Origin: Halichondria panicea | Lineage: Eukaryota; Porifera; Demospongiae; Suberitida; Halichondriidae | DNA length: 64,000 nt | Direction of reading: 5' to 3' | NCBI RefSeq assembly: GCF_963675165.1 | Contig: NC_087377.1 | Span: 11,084,632 to 11,148,631, forward strand | Shown here: in pieces, positions 23,061-34,562 of the stretch | Position numbering within the stretch: position 1 is the first letter of the stretch | Layout of the letters: every line of letters starts with the position of its first letter | Made by a program: the position numbers and the translations under genes | Notes under the pieces: model-generated | Database searches by the model: none | What the model saw: only the letters and a program-made list of their open reading frames with translations | Told to the model about the DNA's origin: nothing

Positions 23061-23324
23061 TATGTTAGGCTAGCTGTGAGCTGTGGTGCATGCATGCATG
23101 GGTATAGATCTATCACTTCACATATTTAAACTTTTGAAACTTAGCCCATGATTGAAATAATCACGTATAATATAGATCAACACTTCAAGCGAAACAGTGC
23201 TCTCCAACAAGGGGGGGTGCTCCAGCCACCCCACTTCCTACGCCACTGATATAGCTGTACATGGAACTGTATCATTATGCCTTAATTAGTGCACGCTTTT
23301 GTCGGAGGCATGCATATATATACA

Positions 23325-23755
23325 CAGTAGACTCTCGTTAATCCGGTCATCCTTGGGACAGTGCAGCTTGGCCGGAATAGCGAGGTGCATGGCTGTATTT
23401 CAGAAAAAGAATAGCCGTGGCTAAAAAACGACCTCACTTCGAATCTAATGACTAATTTGCGGTTCTGTATATATCGAGCTAGGATATGAATTATTCTGCT
23501 CTCTATATTTAAGCGTAATCTAGCTATAGCCAAACCACATGCACGTACCCCAAACATCATAATATCCGGCCGTAATAAACGTGCATTGAATACCTAGTTT
23601 GCATGGGGCAACCCTGCATGCAGTACTGGCCAGTATACGGAATAGCGAGTGGCCGCATTCAGGGCGAGTTTTGTGCAGTAAATATAGCTATAGCAATCCG
23701 TGCATGCCAACAAATGGTCGGTATTCAGAGAGCCGAAATAGCTCTAGATCTGTAT
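23325..23755 (-). mobile_element. MITE family 1, inverted and decayed
   Basis: The left end CAGTAGACTCTCGTTAATCC and interior (TTCGAATCTAATGACTAATT, ACGGAATAGCGAGTGGCC) are the reverse complement of 55814-56228. The right end is degenerate, so the limit is approximate. Confidence 0.7.
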
Positions 23756-25623
23756 ATATATATTGGATAGTGCATGTGCATGTTCGTGTGTGTGACAGTG
23801 CATGCATGTGTATATACTATTGTAATTGCGTGCTTTATATACAGCTGCAATGCAGGTATCACGAGCCGGCTAATAAATTATTATACTAGCATAATTACAT
23901 TAATTTAATAGTATGTCATTTCACAAAGTGTCAATTCAGGTCTGTGCCCATTACTGAGATCTCCGAACAATGGTGTTGTCAGAGTGAACGATGGCAGAGC
24001 TACCTACACTTGCAACAATGGGTATACACTTTTTGGCTCATATTCTCGTTTTTGCTTGTCCAGTGGTAGCTGGTCTGGATCTAATCCCTCCTGCCAATTA
24101 AGTAAGCTGCTGCATGCATGCTTGTATGAATTATCTTATGAACATTAATTTTAGTTTCAGGAGCTACATGCCCTGTACTGAATAACCCAAGCAATGGTCA
24201 AGTGTCTGTTAGCTCACATGCTATTGGAGGGACAGCTATTTACAGCTGCAACACTGGATATGGACTGACTGGTTCATCTTCTCGTACTTGCTTATCCAGT
24301 TGTAACTGGTCTGGATCTAACCCCTCCTGTCAATTAAGTAAGCTATATTATAGTTTTTGTGTGAATTATCATTTTATTTTAGTTTCAAGACTGACATGCC
24401 CTGTACTGATTATCCCAAGCAATGGTCAAGTGTCCGTTAGCTCCTATTTTATTGGAGGCATAGCTACTTATAGCTGCAAAACTGGGTATAGACTCTCCGG
24501 TTCCTCTTCTCGTACTTGCTTGCGCGGTTGCTACTGGTCTGGATCTGATCCCTCCTGCCAATTAAGTAAGCTATATATAGTGCTTGTGGGAATTATCATC
24601 TATAGAAAATATATATAGTTGCAGAAAATTGCCCTGTACTGAATAACCCAAGCAATGGTCGAGTGTCCGTTAGCTCTTATGTTATTGGAGGGAGAGCTAT
24701 TTACAGCTGCAATATTGGGATAGACTATCTGGATCATCTTCTCGCACTTGCTCGTTCAGTGGCAGCTGGTCTGGATCCAATCCCTCCTGTCAAAGTAAGC
24801 TATATAATAGTGCTTTTGTGTGAATTATCATCCCTTATACTTTCGTACGAACATTGATTTGTAGGAAAGTGTCCCACACTGAATAACCCAAGAAATGGTC
24901 AAGTTTCCATTAGCTCTTATTATGGAGGAGGCAGAGCTACTTATTGCTGCAACACTGGGTATGAACTGTTTGGCTCATCTTATCGTACTTGCTCTTCTAG
25001 TGGCAGTTGGTCTGGATACAATTCCTCTTGTCGAAGTAAGCCGTATGCATGGTGTTTTGTGTGTGAAGTATCATCGCACCATTGTATATGATTTACGTAC
25101 CTATAATTATATTTACCATGCAAATTTCCACATACAGCTGTAGGAGACGGGCCACAAAGATATCCGAGGCTACAGGAGGAGGACCACATATATGGGAGGG
25201 GATGCAACATCCCATACTGAAAGACAATATAATCTCTATGACTATATACATTATTTAACTTGTATTTATGGTTGCTGCTATAATATAGATCTAGTAAAAG
25301 AGTGTTCTAGTTAACTTGTTTGATTTCTGTGCTGACAAACATGTATAGTCACTATAAATTTTGTTCTCTGCGTTCAATCTTATTCTCTCAGGGTGCACTA
25401 TACACAAGCGATCGCGAGTCAGTGATCAATTACAAATTAAGTTACTACAACAAGAAGGTGATAAGCCCATACTTATGTGTATGGTTGGTCATATACTCTG
25501 TATATTGGGTTGCTGCAGAGTTATTAAATTAATACTCTAGATCTAAAATAATGCTAACACAAAAGAAGGCTTGGCTTGGCACCATTGATTATCAATATAT
25601 GTTTACAATGACTAAAAGTATAT

Positions 25624-25640
25624 GGGGGGGGGGGGGGGGG
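25624..25640 (+). repeat. Poly-G run of 17
   Basis: Seventeen consecutive G residues lie downstream of gene D. The length may be unstable or affected by sequencing. Confidence 0.9.
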
Positions 25641-25853
25641 AGCTGGAGGGAGCCTCATGCATGGAGGGGCAGGCTTCTGCAGAAGTAATAATTTTATGCC
25701 CCTGCATGCATGTGCATGTCTAAATATAGACACCAGTAAAACCATAGGCAAGGGTGTGTAATTTAAAAGCTGTGATCATTGTGACTTGGAGGTGCATTGC
25801 CATGGATACAATCATTTGTAAGAGAATGTTCCATGGATTAATGAAACTATAAT

Positions 25854-25914
25854 TAGCCTCCTTCACTGCATGGCCTCCATTTCCCTGGTGAAGTGCAGCC
25901 TGGGATCGAGGCTA
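25854..25914. repeat. TAGCCTC...GAGGCTA short foldback
   Basis: A 61-bp stretch with ends TAGCCTCCTTCACTGC and GCAGCCTGGGATCGAGGCTA. It resembles the TAG...CTA hairpin family, but no matching 9-bp flank is visible. Confidence 0.5.
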
Positions 25915-26281
25915 TAGACACTCATGCACCTCCTTTGAGTGTTCAGAATTATTAGCTGCCCTGGAGAGTTTGCATACAGCGGTGAAAAAAGTTCCAACAC
26001 TAGATAAAAACAGTTCAAGATTGACAAAAAAAGAGTAATCTACGCGCCAAACACTGCATCTAAATCTATATTATTACCATGCATCCAAATCTTTGTACTA
26101 TATCATCGAGAGGAGCACAAGTATACACCCTGTATATATATATAATGTGTTGTGTGTGCATACATGCATCTGCAAAAGGTAATTCAAGTACGAAAGTACG
26201 CTATGCTCCCCTGCCATTATTATAGTATTATGTACTTCATATAAAATTAAAAACCGCTGCTGCTACTAATACAAAGGCAGC

Positions 26282-26480
26282 TACCATATAGCGGGTAATT
26301 TTCGTGGGGCAAAATATTCGTGGTTTTCGTGGTTGGAGGTCTGACCACAAATGAAGCGACCTTGCCTACCTTTACCTACAATCCAAGCAGCAACCACGAA
26401 AATATTACCCATGCACGAAATGTCTCAATATTGCTGAACCACGAATATTTTGTCCCCCAAAAATTACCCGCTATACGGTA
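26282..26480 (+). mobile_element. MITE family 2
   Basis: Ends TACCATATAGCGGGTAATTT and AAATTACCCGCTATACGGTA are inverted repeats over 199 bp. The interior has the paired blocks typical of the family (GAAGCGACCTTGCCTACCTT). Confidence 0.85.
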
Positions 26481-26893
26481 TATAGCATAACAGATACCAA
26501 TGAATTTTACTATATCACACCCATGCATGCACTTTATCAATTAATCTCCAATTAGTGGTATATTTGTCAACAAAGCATACAACTTTTGGAAAAAATACTA
26601 AAAAGGTATAGTGCTATTATTACTATAATTAGCAGAACGAATAGCTGAAGGACTTAAAAGAGCTGTCTCATAATAGTACTCTCTTTTACTCTATACTCAG
26701 TCTGGGTAGCTATAGGACTAAGGCCCCTCCCATGTTTTGTCCGCCCTGAAATTTGGCTGGGGGAAGTTGACACTTCGATGTTGGTGTACTTCATATAAAG
26801 CAACGGACTATACATGCAAGCCAAATTAACCCAAGGACTTACTTAATAATTATAAAACACAGAAGACCCAAAAATAAACTCTATAGCATGACC

Positions 26894-27003
26894 CAGAGGA
26901 GGTACGACATCTGCATGTCAAAGGAAACGTTTTAGACACACATTCCTTAGGTCAAAGTTCGGAATGTATGTGTTAAAGACAAGCGGATGTCGTACCTCCT
27001 CTG
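26894..27003 (+). mobile_element. 110-bp hairpin element with 9-bp target duplication and an empty paralogous site
   Basis: Ends CAGAGGAGGTACGACATC and GATGTCGTACCTCCTCTG pair. It is flanked by AGCATGACC at 26885-26893 and 27004-27012. The equivalent flank of the paralogous gene near 37475 reads AGTATGACC once, directly followed by TCCACTC, which is the uninterrupted site. Confidence 0.9.
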
Positions 27004-27165
27004 AGCATGACCTCCACTCAAATAATTAATAATTCTCATGTTCATAAATAATATAGAAGTACACAAAGTAGTACGCGTGCAAAAGAATGTGACGCAAAAA
27101 TAAAATGCACAGTATAATTATGATATAATTATGTATTGTTTTGGTATAATTATCAAGTTTATATT

Positions 27166-28329
27166 TTAAGTCAGATTCTCGTAAGGTCTATATGGATGTA
27201 CAGAGAGATCACGTTTGCATGTTTGTTGACCCAACAGAAACTTTGAGGTAATATTTAGTGTTAACCATTGCTGTAAAATAGGCTCAACTGAATTTCGATA
27301 CTTTTCTGGTTCTTCGGATCGAATGTCAGCGACAAAAAGATTGAAGGCATCCTGACCAGGATACTTTCGTACGTAACCGCGATGCTTATCGTTAGGTGTT
27401 CTAAAACGAGGGTCAGTAACTACTTGTCCATTAAACCGGATATTCAACCTGACGTTTGTATACTCTTGTGAGTACCACCAGCTCACTGAATCGTACTTTG
27501 ATACGTATGGAAGTATGTAGTCTATCGCTTGATAGTGATAGGCAATAAAGAGGCCATCTATTCTATATATTTGTAAGTATCCTGTGACTTCACAATTCGA
27601 TCGCTCGGAAATAATTTTTTTAGGGAATTTACATCGCCCGGAATAATCAAGGATGATAACTACAGCGGGTTGAAAGGTCTTGAGAGATTTCTCGTACATC
27701 CTAAATGGATTCTGTCTACTCTTTTTATCTACTGGTATTAGTTGAACATCGTCGTCCATGAAAATGTAGTGGATGTACTTTTCTTTCCTTTCTTTGGCTG
27801 TTTCGTAAAGTAAGTTTCTTCCGGTAGTCCAGGTTTTACTAGAATTGAATATGTATTGGACATGAGGCAATGACGTGTCAGCGCACTTCGTCTTGTAACT
27901 GAGGATGATGACATCACACTGACATGCTTCAGAGTCACCAATCACTTCAGGAGACTTTAGATAAGTTGGAATACAGCTTTCTGTTTGTGTTAGATAGATA
28001 AAGCGAGTTGGTGCAACCACCGTGGAGAGGTTTGTTTCAATAGCATTGACCTGTTCAGTCGGTACCTTCCTTGAGTGCTCAATATCATTAGTTGTGACCA
28101 TCGTAGAGGGTTTTGTTTCAATAGCATCGACCTGCTCAGTCGGCACCTCCTTTGAGTGTTCAGTAATATTAGCTGTGACCACCGTGGAGAGTTTTGTCAA
28201 AGGCATATTATACGGCCTTGCCAATGCCGAGGTCGAGGTGAAGCGTATGCTTGGAAAATACGATAGCATTGCGATACTGCCAAGCAAAACAAACAATACC
28301 ACCACCTTAAAAGTGCGTTGATTCACCAT
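27166..28329 (-). CDS. GT1: single-exon type II membrane glycosyltransferase-like protein, 387 aa
   Basis: An intronless ORF starting ATG GTG AAT, shared with both intact paralogues. A short cytoplasmic N terminus is followed by a signal anchor at about residues 8-25 (VVVLFVLLGSIAMLSYF), then a stem with two near-identical 27-residue repeats (HSKEVPTEQV type, about residues 47-100), then a globular domain. A metal-binding type DDD motif (IFMDDDV, 192-194), WTTGRNLLYE just before it, an SVSWWYSQEY stretch and conserved cysteines fit a Golgi glycosyltransferase. The family is not identified with certainty and the substrate is unknown. The C-terminal HPYRPYENLT is invariant among copies. Its 3' flank is homologous to that of the 37.6 kb gene. 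Confidence 0.75.
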   Translation of the reverse strand: MVNQRTFKVVVLFVLLGSIAMLSYFPSIRFTSTSALARPYNMPLTKLSTVVTANITEHSKEVPTEQVDAIETKPSTMVTTNDIEHSRKVPTEQVNAIETNLSTVVAPTRFIYLTQTESCIPTYLKSPEVIGDSEACQCDVIILSYKTKCADTSLPHVQYIFNSSKTWTTGRNLLYETAKERKEKYIHYIFMDDDVQLIPVDKKSRQNPFRMYEKSLKTFQPAVVIILDYSGRCKFPKKIISERSNCEVTGYLQIYRIDGLFIAYHYQAIDYILPYVSKYDSVSWWYSQEYTNVRLNIRFNGQVVTDPRFRTPNDKHRGYVRKYPGQDAFNLFVADIRSEEPEKYRNSVEPILQQWLTLNITSKFLLGQQTCKRDLSVHPYRPYENLT

Positions 28330-28545
28330 TCTTCACTTTTTCTGCTTATCAATATGCAATAGAGCTAGCTAGCTCATATAGAACACTTGTCCTTCCACAC
28401 CACACCAGGATCAGAACAAGATCGGTCGATCGACAGAGCTAGAGGACTCCGAAAGGGATTGATCTGGCGCCTAGACTCGAACTCGCTGGCCAACTCCCAA
28501 AATCACTACTCCAAATACTGATGATGGGAGTGGCCAGCGAGTCTA

Positions 28546-28585
28546 TAGCCTCGAGCCGATTTTAATCTGCCTGGATTCGAGGCTA
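28546..28585. mobile_element. 40-bp TAG...CTA mini-hairpin with 9-bp flanking repeat
   Basis: TAGCCTCGAG...CTGGATTCGAGGCTA is flanked on both sides by GCGAGTCTA (28537-28545 and 28586-28594). It lies at the end of an older foldback (GACTCGAACTCGCTGGCC / GGCCAGCGAGTC), so the flank match might partly reflect that repeat. Confidence 0.55.
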
Positions 28586-29138
28586 GCGAGTCTATATACT
28601 TTTACTGGCAACAACAATCTGGGAGGGAGCGTGCTATCAACTTGTGAATGTTGCATGATATTGGATTCTGTGGCAGATTGGATAGTATCATGAATGTGAT
28701 TATTCTTTGAAGTTCTGCTGAGCTGTTCAATTAGGACACTTGAAAAAAAAAAAGTTTAAAACCAGCTATACCGCATGTAGGACTGAGTAGTATCCATTGG
28801 TAGACCCTCTGGACTATCTTGCATGGTAGCCATAGAATATTTTCGAAGAGGAAGCAGCAAGCCATTTGTGTACACAGGCACTTCACAAGTGGACACAAGC
28901 ACTACAATAGTCTACATGCTTGCTAAGCAGCTTAGTTGACCAGAGTGCAGCTTTTAAAGGCCACACATATTTCTATCGAGGCAGCAGCAAGGCATAAAAT
29001 CGATGGGTTAGTTTGTGCACAGCCATTGACCCATTCCCATCTCTACTTAGCCTCGATCCCAGGCCGATCCGTCTCCAATTGAACGCTAGGTCGCCTAACA
29101 TTCCAGGCCAAATTGCTTTTCGTTTTTGCTAGTGTTTT

Positions 29139-29258
29139 GAGCCTATTTTACAACAACAATGGTTAAAAAATCTTAACCCGAAGTGGATGTTGGGCCAACA
29201 AACATGCGAACGGGATTTGTCTGTACATCCACATAGACCTTACGAGAATCTGACTTAA
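29139..29258 (+). pseudogene. C-terminal fragment of a glycosyltransferase-like paralogue
   Basis: It encodes EPILQQQWLKNLNPKWMLGQ and the conserved tail ending PYENLT and stop, on the opposite strand from the other copies. Homology with the 41997 gene continues about 140 bp past the stop. Nothing upstream matches the rest of the domain. Confidence 0.85.
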
Positions 29259-29399
29259 AAATAAACATTCCTACACATGTACTACACGTCTATACAAGTA
29301 TTAATTTTTGTGTATTTATTTTTAGTAGTGTAATAACTTTGCATTGAGTTTGTCCCTAGAAGTTATGTGGTCAATTATGGCTTCATTTATGGTTTATGT

Positions 29400-32285
29400 G
29401 GTTGACAAGTGTATATGCCAGGGACTTTTATAAAACCATTACTTTGACCATACATTCACCTTCATTGAGCCAAACACCACCATGTGCATGGATTCTGTCG
29501 AGGTGGGGGCAGAAGAATATATGAGACTGCATGCATGGTGTACATGCAAAAATGTACATTCTGCATGTACACTGTAACAAGATGCATGTATACAGTAACA
29601 TTATACATAGCTGCAAACACAACCATATTTAAGATCAGATAGCTATAGCTATATATAGGGCATGCAATACCAAATGAAAGAGCTATGGAGAGTCAGAGAC
29701 CGTGAGACATACCTATACCCTCCTATATATGAGGAGAATCATATTGCAAACTATACATACAACACAGTTTGTAACTTCTAGGAACTTCCTGTTAAAATCT
29801 GACCCATCACAATTATTATTCACCTTGTCCAAATGTAAAGTCATACTGTAAAGCATCGACTATTATTATAAAATAGTTGCATGCGGCTCTCTCACATGAT
29901 CCATTGGTATTTGGTCCCCATGTTGGCTATTGAGAGGAGGGAGGGTTTCTCGTGGAACACCTCATCCTTGAACATACCACTGTAGAAGGACTCCTAGCTC
30001 ATACACACCCGTTCCATTACCTGTGTGACATGAGGTGTGTGCATAGGTGTGTGGTGGTGTGCATGTATGGAGACAGGGGCGGATCTAGAAAAGAAGGTAG
30101 ATATATAGGTGCTTATTTTTTCTGTGCTTTTTGGTGTTTCCTCCAATCCTGCAAATGTTCACATTGCAAATTTTTGAAGGTCTTGTAGTATACAGTGGCT
30201 TGAATGTGCGTTTGCACTCCCCTCTCTCCCGTACAAGCATTTAAGACAGTGTCGCACACAAGTACATACATGCACATTACAAGTATATATAATTATACAC
30301 ATTCACAATTTATTTGCTATAATTATGCTTCCTTGATTGCTATGTCAAAGAAACATTGTGAAAGAGAAGCAGGCACCATAATTATATGTATCGATCTCTA
30401 TATTACCACATGTCTTTCGGCTATAGATGAGAGTTGCCGTCAACATGCATGGCTATACGTTTGGGATAGTTCGACACAGGTGTGTCCATTTGCTTGCATG
30501 ATGGGCCTGGCCACGGATGAGAGCTGAGTGCTGGGTAGACTGCATGGGTTATATAGCTGTATTTATGGATGTGTACCACCATTCACCAGTGAGGTCCAAC
30601 AAATCTCTTGACAAAATCTGTGGAGCCGATTGCCGCTCCTATATTATAGGTATGTTCTTCTGTCAGTTGAGATGTTCACTCCTGTCTTGGTAAACGCGTT
30701 GGTTCCAAGCGTGCATGTGTGATCTTCTCTTGTTACCATCCTGTTTTCTTAGCATTCGGTAGTCAGCGCTTTCTTGGGATAGTTAAGCGCCATGCAGGCA
30801 TAGTCTTTTGGACGACCTGGCACTTCATGATCAGTGTGTTGGTGCGTCCGCGAAAAATAATGCCTCACTTTCATCCGACTCAAAGGCAGCCCAATAGCTG
30901 CGTGCACAGCGGCTTCGATGCCTGTCCTCAACACAATTGCTATGATGGCAGCCTGAAATTTTTTGGATAATAAATTGGTTTGACTATGATATGGCTAGCA
31001 CGGCTTTGGATGATTTTTGGCGATGTGTCCCCCAAATCCGAATATATCATGCAGGGTTTTCATTGAAGCAAAATTGGCAACATCTCAATTTGAGAAAAGA
31101 GCTACAAGTGCATTATAGTTTCTTCACCTATATACACATTGATAGAGTCCATTGTTAGTTCCGTAACTATATATATACATCATTATACCGGACAAAAAAC
31201 ACTATTAATCTCAAGTACACCTCCTTCTCGATAAAAACAAACCAATCATGCACAGTAAATTCATCGCAGCATAAACCCCAATATATCCAAGCTTTGTCAC
31301 CCTCTTAACAATTAAACAATTCACCAATTAATGCACTTATTTAATGTCATTTTATATAACATGCTCTTTTTATTTGTGTTTTGCCTGTGGTGCTAACTCT
31401 GGGACCCCTGCTTGGTTTGCTTTAGCCTCGATTCAAGGCCGATTAAAATACGGCCTGGTACCTATTGCAGAGGTGATAGTGTGCATGCACTTCAAATTAC
31501 CCAGTATATGGGTAATCGTACTACGAACGTAAAACTTTAGTAAATTGTACCGGAAATTAGTCCGTATACTAATACTTTATCTCTATATGACTGAGTTCTG
31601 TGAAGCTGTGGCTTATGCCGCTAGTTTTAAGACAAAAGAGGCTCTCATCTACGTCTAGGATTCATTGGATGGTCCTATATATATATAGCCGGGTTGTCTT
31701 CGCGAGTAGCAGTTTGAGGCATCATACACTTCCCATATATAGCCTGTACAGATCCAAGGTAAGACATCCTGACCATACAACCTTCATTCTGGCTTAAGAC
31801 TAGTGTGAAAGCCTTCTGGAACAATGCAATAGAGAGTTAAGCTGATGTACAAAGATAGAAAATAGATGAGAGAAAGAAAAAAGGGGATTCCTCATCCAGA
31901 TTCCACGAAAATTAAATCCGCGAAAATTTATACTTTAGACTAGTGACAGTAGTGTGAAAGCCAATGATTATGATAATGATTATCCAAATGTGTTGAGCAA
32001 AGTACAGCTCTTTGCTGCCTCTAATTTCATCACCAGCTGACTGGACTTCTGCAATCTGATTGATCAAGACAGAATTCCGTCTTGGTAAATAAAACTATGA
32101 CAAGAGTGCTCAGACGGTGTTCCCAAAGGAACAAAGGAAAGGTGGCTGATTCATGTGACTATAATATAGCATGCTGCTATTCCACGAAAATTAAATCCGC
32201 AAAAACCTTTCTATTAAAAGGCATATCTGCAAAAATGTATACCCTCGAAATAATTATATCCGCTACAGTAGATAGAAGCGCTATA
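29400..32285. other. 2.9-kb intergenic region, no gene seen
   Basis: Short ORFs here lack family signatures. A minus-strand open stretch at about 30749-30970 (AAVHAAIGLPLSRMKVRHYF) reads like protein but is unrecognised and bounded by stops. Fragments of MITE family 3 (about 31905) and the AGCCTCGATTCAAGGCCG motif (31424) are present. Confidence 0.4.
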
Positions 32286-32500
32286 TACCGTATATATAGC
32301 TGGTAATTTTCGTGGTGCAAAATATTTGTGGTTTTCGTGGTTGAAGTTCTGACCACAAATATTTTACCCACGAATGAAGCGACCCTGCCTACCTTTACCT
32401 GCAGTTCAAGCTCCAACCACGAAAATATTACCCACGAAATGTCTCAAAATTGTTGAACCATAAATGTTTTGTCCCCCGAAAATTACCCCGCTATATGGTA
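32286..32500 (+). mobile_element. MITE family 2
   Basis: Ends TACCGTATATAGCTGGTAAT and ATTACCCCGCTATATGGTA, with the family interior. It adjoins a MITE family 3 fragment at about 32177-32265. Confidence 0.8.
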
Positions 32501-32607
32501 GCTTCATCATCCTCAATCCATGCAGCGATTCCAGGCCGCTGAGAACTATTCAAGGGGCTGGAGTCAAGGCTACCCGGCCTATATACTTGTAACCATAAAG
32601 AACCATG

Positions 32608-32843
32608 TAGCCTCCTTCGCAGGCCCTCCTTTTTCTGTTTTTTGTCACAATAAGAATTAAGAGGAAAATTGGAGGAACAAAGAAAGAAAGAGGAAGTGAC
32701 AAAGAAAAAAGGAGAGCCTGCCCTTGCTCCTTTTCTTTGTCTCTTCCTTCTTTCTTTCTTTGTTCCTCCAATTTTGTCCCGTATCAGTTTAAACTTTGTA
32801 CTTTGTAGCAAAGAAGAAAAAGGAGAGGCTGCAAAGGAGGCTA
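32608..32843 (+). mobile_element. TAG...CTA hairpin element, second copy, 9-bp target duplication
   Basis: Arms TAGCCTCCTTCGCAGG... and ...CTGCAAAGGAGGCTA enclose pyrimidine- and purine-rich halves. It is flanked by AGAACCATG at 32599-32607 and 32844-32852. Overlapping lysine/phenylalanine-rich ORFs here are products of the base skew. Confidence 0.9.
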
Positions 32844-33132
32844 AGAACCATGCACATTCCACTGTTGCCATACCTTATCCATTATAATTATGTTGTTTAC
32901 TAGGTGTAACCACACATAATAGAACCACATTCCACTAGCTGTTGTCCATAATTCCTTTTTGCATATAATTATGCAATAAAAGCTGGTTATAGGTGTAAAC
33001 ATTGAACCATAATTATGCATTCCGATGTTGTCAGTAGGGATAATTACATGCTAATATAATAATAATATTTAACTATATAGGTATCAAAGTCATTCCACTA
33101 AAAAGGGATATATAATAGATGAATGTTTTGTA

Positions 33133-33920
33133 TCACGTCAGATTCTCGTAAGGTCTATATGGATGTACAGACAAATCCCGTTCGCATGTTTGTTGGCCCA
33201 ACATCCACTTCGGGTTAAGATTTTTTAACCATTGTTGTAAATAGGCTCAAATGATTTTCGATACTTTACTGGTTCTTCTGATCGAATGTCAGCGACAAAA
33301 TGATTGAAGGCATCCTGAAAACCAGCTTTCTTTTGGTAGTCGCAATGCTTTGGGTTAGGTGTTCTAAAACGAGGGTCAGTAACTACTTGTCCATTAAACC
33401 GGATATTCAACCTGACGTTTGTATACTCTTGTGAGTACCACCAGCTCACTGAATCGTACTTCGGTATGTATGGCATGGAAGTATGTAGTCTATCGCTTGA
33501 TAGTGATAGGCAATAAAGAGGCCGTCTATTCTGTATATTTGTATGTATCTTGTGAGTTCACAATCCAATCGCTCGGGAAGAATTTTTTTAGGGAAATAGT
33601 TTCGATTGGAATCACCGAGGATGACAACTACAGCAGGTTGAAACATCTTAAGAGATTCCTCATACTTCCTAAATGGATTCGTTGTATTTTTATCCACCGG
33701 TATCAGTTGAACATCGTCGTCCGTGAAAATGTAGTAGATGTACTTTTCTTTCCTTTTCTTGGCTGCTTCGTAAAGCAAGTTTCTTCCAGTAGTCCAGGTT
33801 ACAGACTTACTAGAATTGAATATGTATTGGACATGAGGCAATGATGTGTCAGCGCACTTCGTTCTGTAACTGAGGATGATGACATCACACTGACATGCTT
33901 CAGAGTCACCAATCACTTCA
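33133..33920 (-). pseudogene. GT4: truncated, frameshifted glycosyltransferase-like copy
   Basis: It aligns with the domain part of the 355-aa gene from VIGDSEACQCD to PYENLT. One A is missing in the AAATAGGCTC stretch (about 33238) and five bases (CATGG) are gained at about 33472; each shifts the frame. The stem and signal anchor are missing: homology stops at 33920, exactly where the duplicated last-exon segment of gene B begins. The C-terminal stop is TGA, not TAA. Confidence 0.9.
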
Positions 33921-33940
33921 GCAGTTCTTTGGCATAATTA

Positions 33941-34127
33941 TACCGTATAGCGGGTAATTTTCGTGGGACAAAATATTCGTGGTTCAGCAATATTGAGACA
34001 TTTCGGAGGTAACATTTTGTGGTAGCTGCTTGCACTGCAGGATTCGTGGGTAAAATATTCGTGGTCAGACCTCCAACCACGAAAACCACGAATATTTTGC
34101 CCCACGAAAATTACCTGCTCTACGGTA
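33941..34127 (+). mobile_element. MITE family 2, carried in the duplicated segment
   Basis: Near-identical to 15235-15442 except for a short internal deletion (TAAAGGTAGGCAAGGTCGCT is missing). It moved with the segment rather than inserting independently. Confidence 0.8.
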
Positions 34128-34313
34128 GTTAGATCTAGATCTACTGCTGTGCATTATTGACCACAATCATAGTTAAAATGCTGACATTTTTCTGTTTCAC
34201 TCTATAATTATACTCTATATAATTATTATAGAATACTTGCAGCTTCACTACACGCTGGTGTTAAACATGAGAATTTCACTCTGTCTCTGTACACTTCAGA
34301 CAGATTATTAGTT

Positions 34314-34397
34314 TTGTGTGTACATGGTGTGTGTGTGTGTGTGTGTGTGTGCGTGCGTGCGTGCGTGTGTGTGCGTGTGTGCGTGTGTGTGTGTGTG

Positions 34398-34435
<38 letters not shown>

Positions 34436-34483
34436 CACGCGCGGGTGTGTGTGTGTGCAGGTGTGCGTGCGTGCGTGTGTGTG
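34314..34483 (+). repeat. (TG)n/(CG)n microsatellite
   Basis: The repeat is about twice the length of the one at 15630-15713, with interspersed CGTG and GCGCGCGCAC. ORFs of alternating Cys/Val or His/Thr here are artefacts. Confidence 0.95.
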
Positions 34484-34518
34484 GTGGCTCCAATGTAATA
34501 AATGTATACTCCCTACAG

Positions 34519-34562
34519 ATTCTCTACCAGATGAGCTACATATGGAAAGTTTTCATGTCTAA
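34519..34562 (+). pseudogene. Orphan copy of the last exon of gene B
   Basis: It keeps the acceptor (CCCTACAG) and encodes [14 protein letters not shown] and stop with no amino-acid change. No upstream receptor exon is nearby, so it should not be translated unless a distant exon splices to it. Confidence 0.8.

Larger units (their letters stand above)
21941..25532 (+). pseudogene. Gene D: secreted five-CCP protein gene, probably inactivated
   Basis: Exons: 21941-22005 (signal peptide MDLLRKILIFAVILLCSQGS), 22178-22296 (PPPCSRFKRSAP...ELCCIDC, possible furin-like KR site), then five phase 1-1 CCP/sushi exons at 23940-24101, 24155-24337, 24383-24565, 24619-24794 and 24865-25035. Each CCP shows the pattern C-P, NNP.NG, Y.C, TC, W.G..PSC. 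CCP4 is 176 nt, where the intact paralogue has 177: one T is missing at about 24719, shifting the frame. The last exon of gene E is recognisable only as a decayed stretch at about 25310-25532. A short alternative terminal exon (25138-25220, ending CNIPY stop) is possible but unproven. If the single-base loss is a sequencing error, the gene could still be read. Confidence 0.7.
19620..25540 (+). repeat. Segmental duplication copy 1 (minisatellite plus CCP gene)
   Basis: Colinear with about 59690-63950: a palindromic TATA stretch, AGAACTCAAAAT / ATTTTGAGTTCTCAGCAAG, the GCGCGGATAGTCC block, the minisatellite, the flank with CAGCAGGTAAAGGGTT, the signal-peptide exon, the CCP exons and the last exon. 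The copies differ mainly by short indels, and this copy has extra MITEs between exon 2 and the CCP exons. Confidence 0.85.

Noticed and set aside
30071-30110. GGGGCGGATCTAG-type MITE end
   Set aside because: No matching inverted end was found nearby.
32491-32887. Lysine- and phenylalanine-rich ORFs on both strands
   Set aside because: They lie inside a purine/pyrimidine-skewed hairpin transposon.
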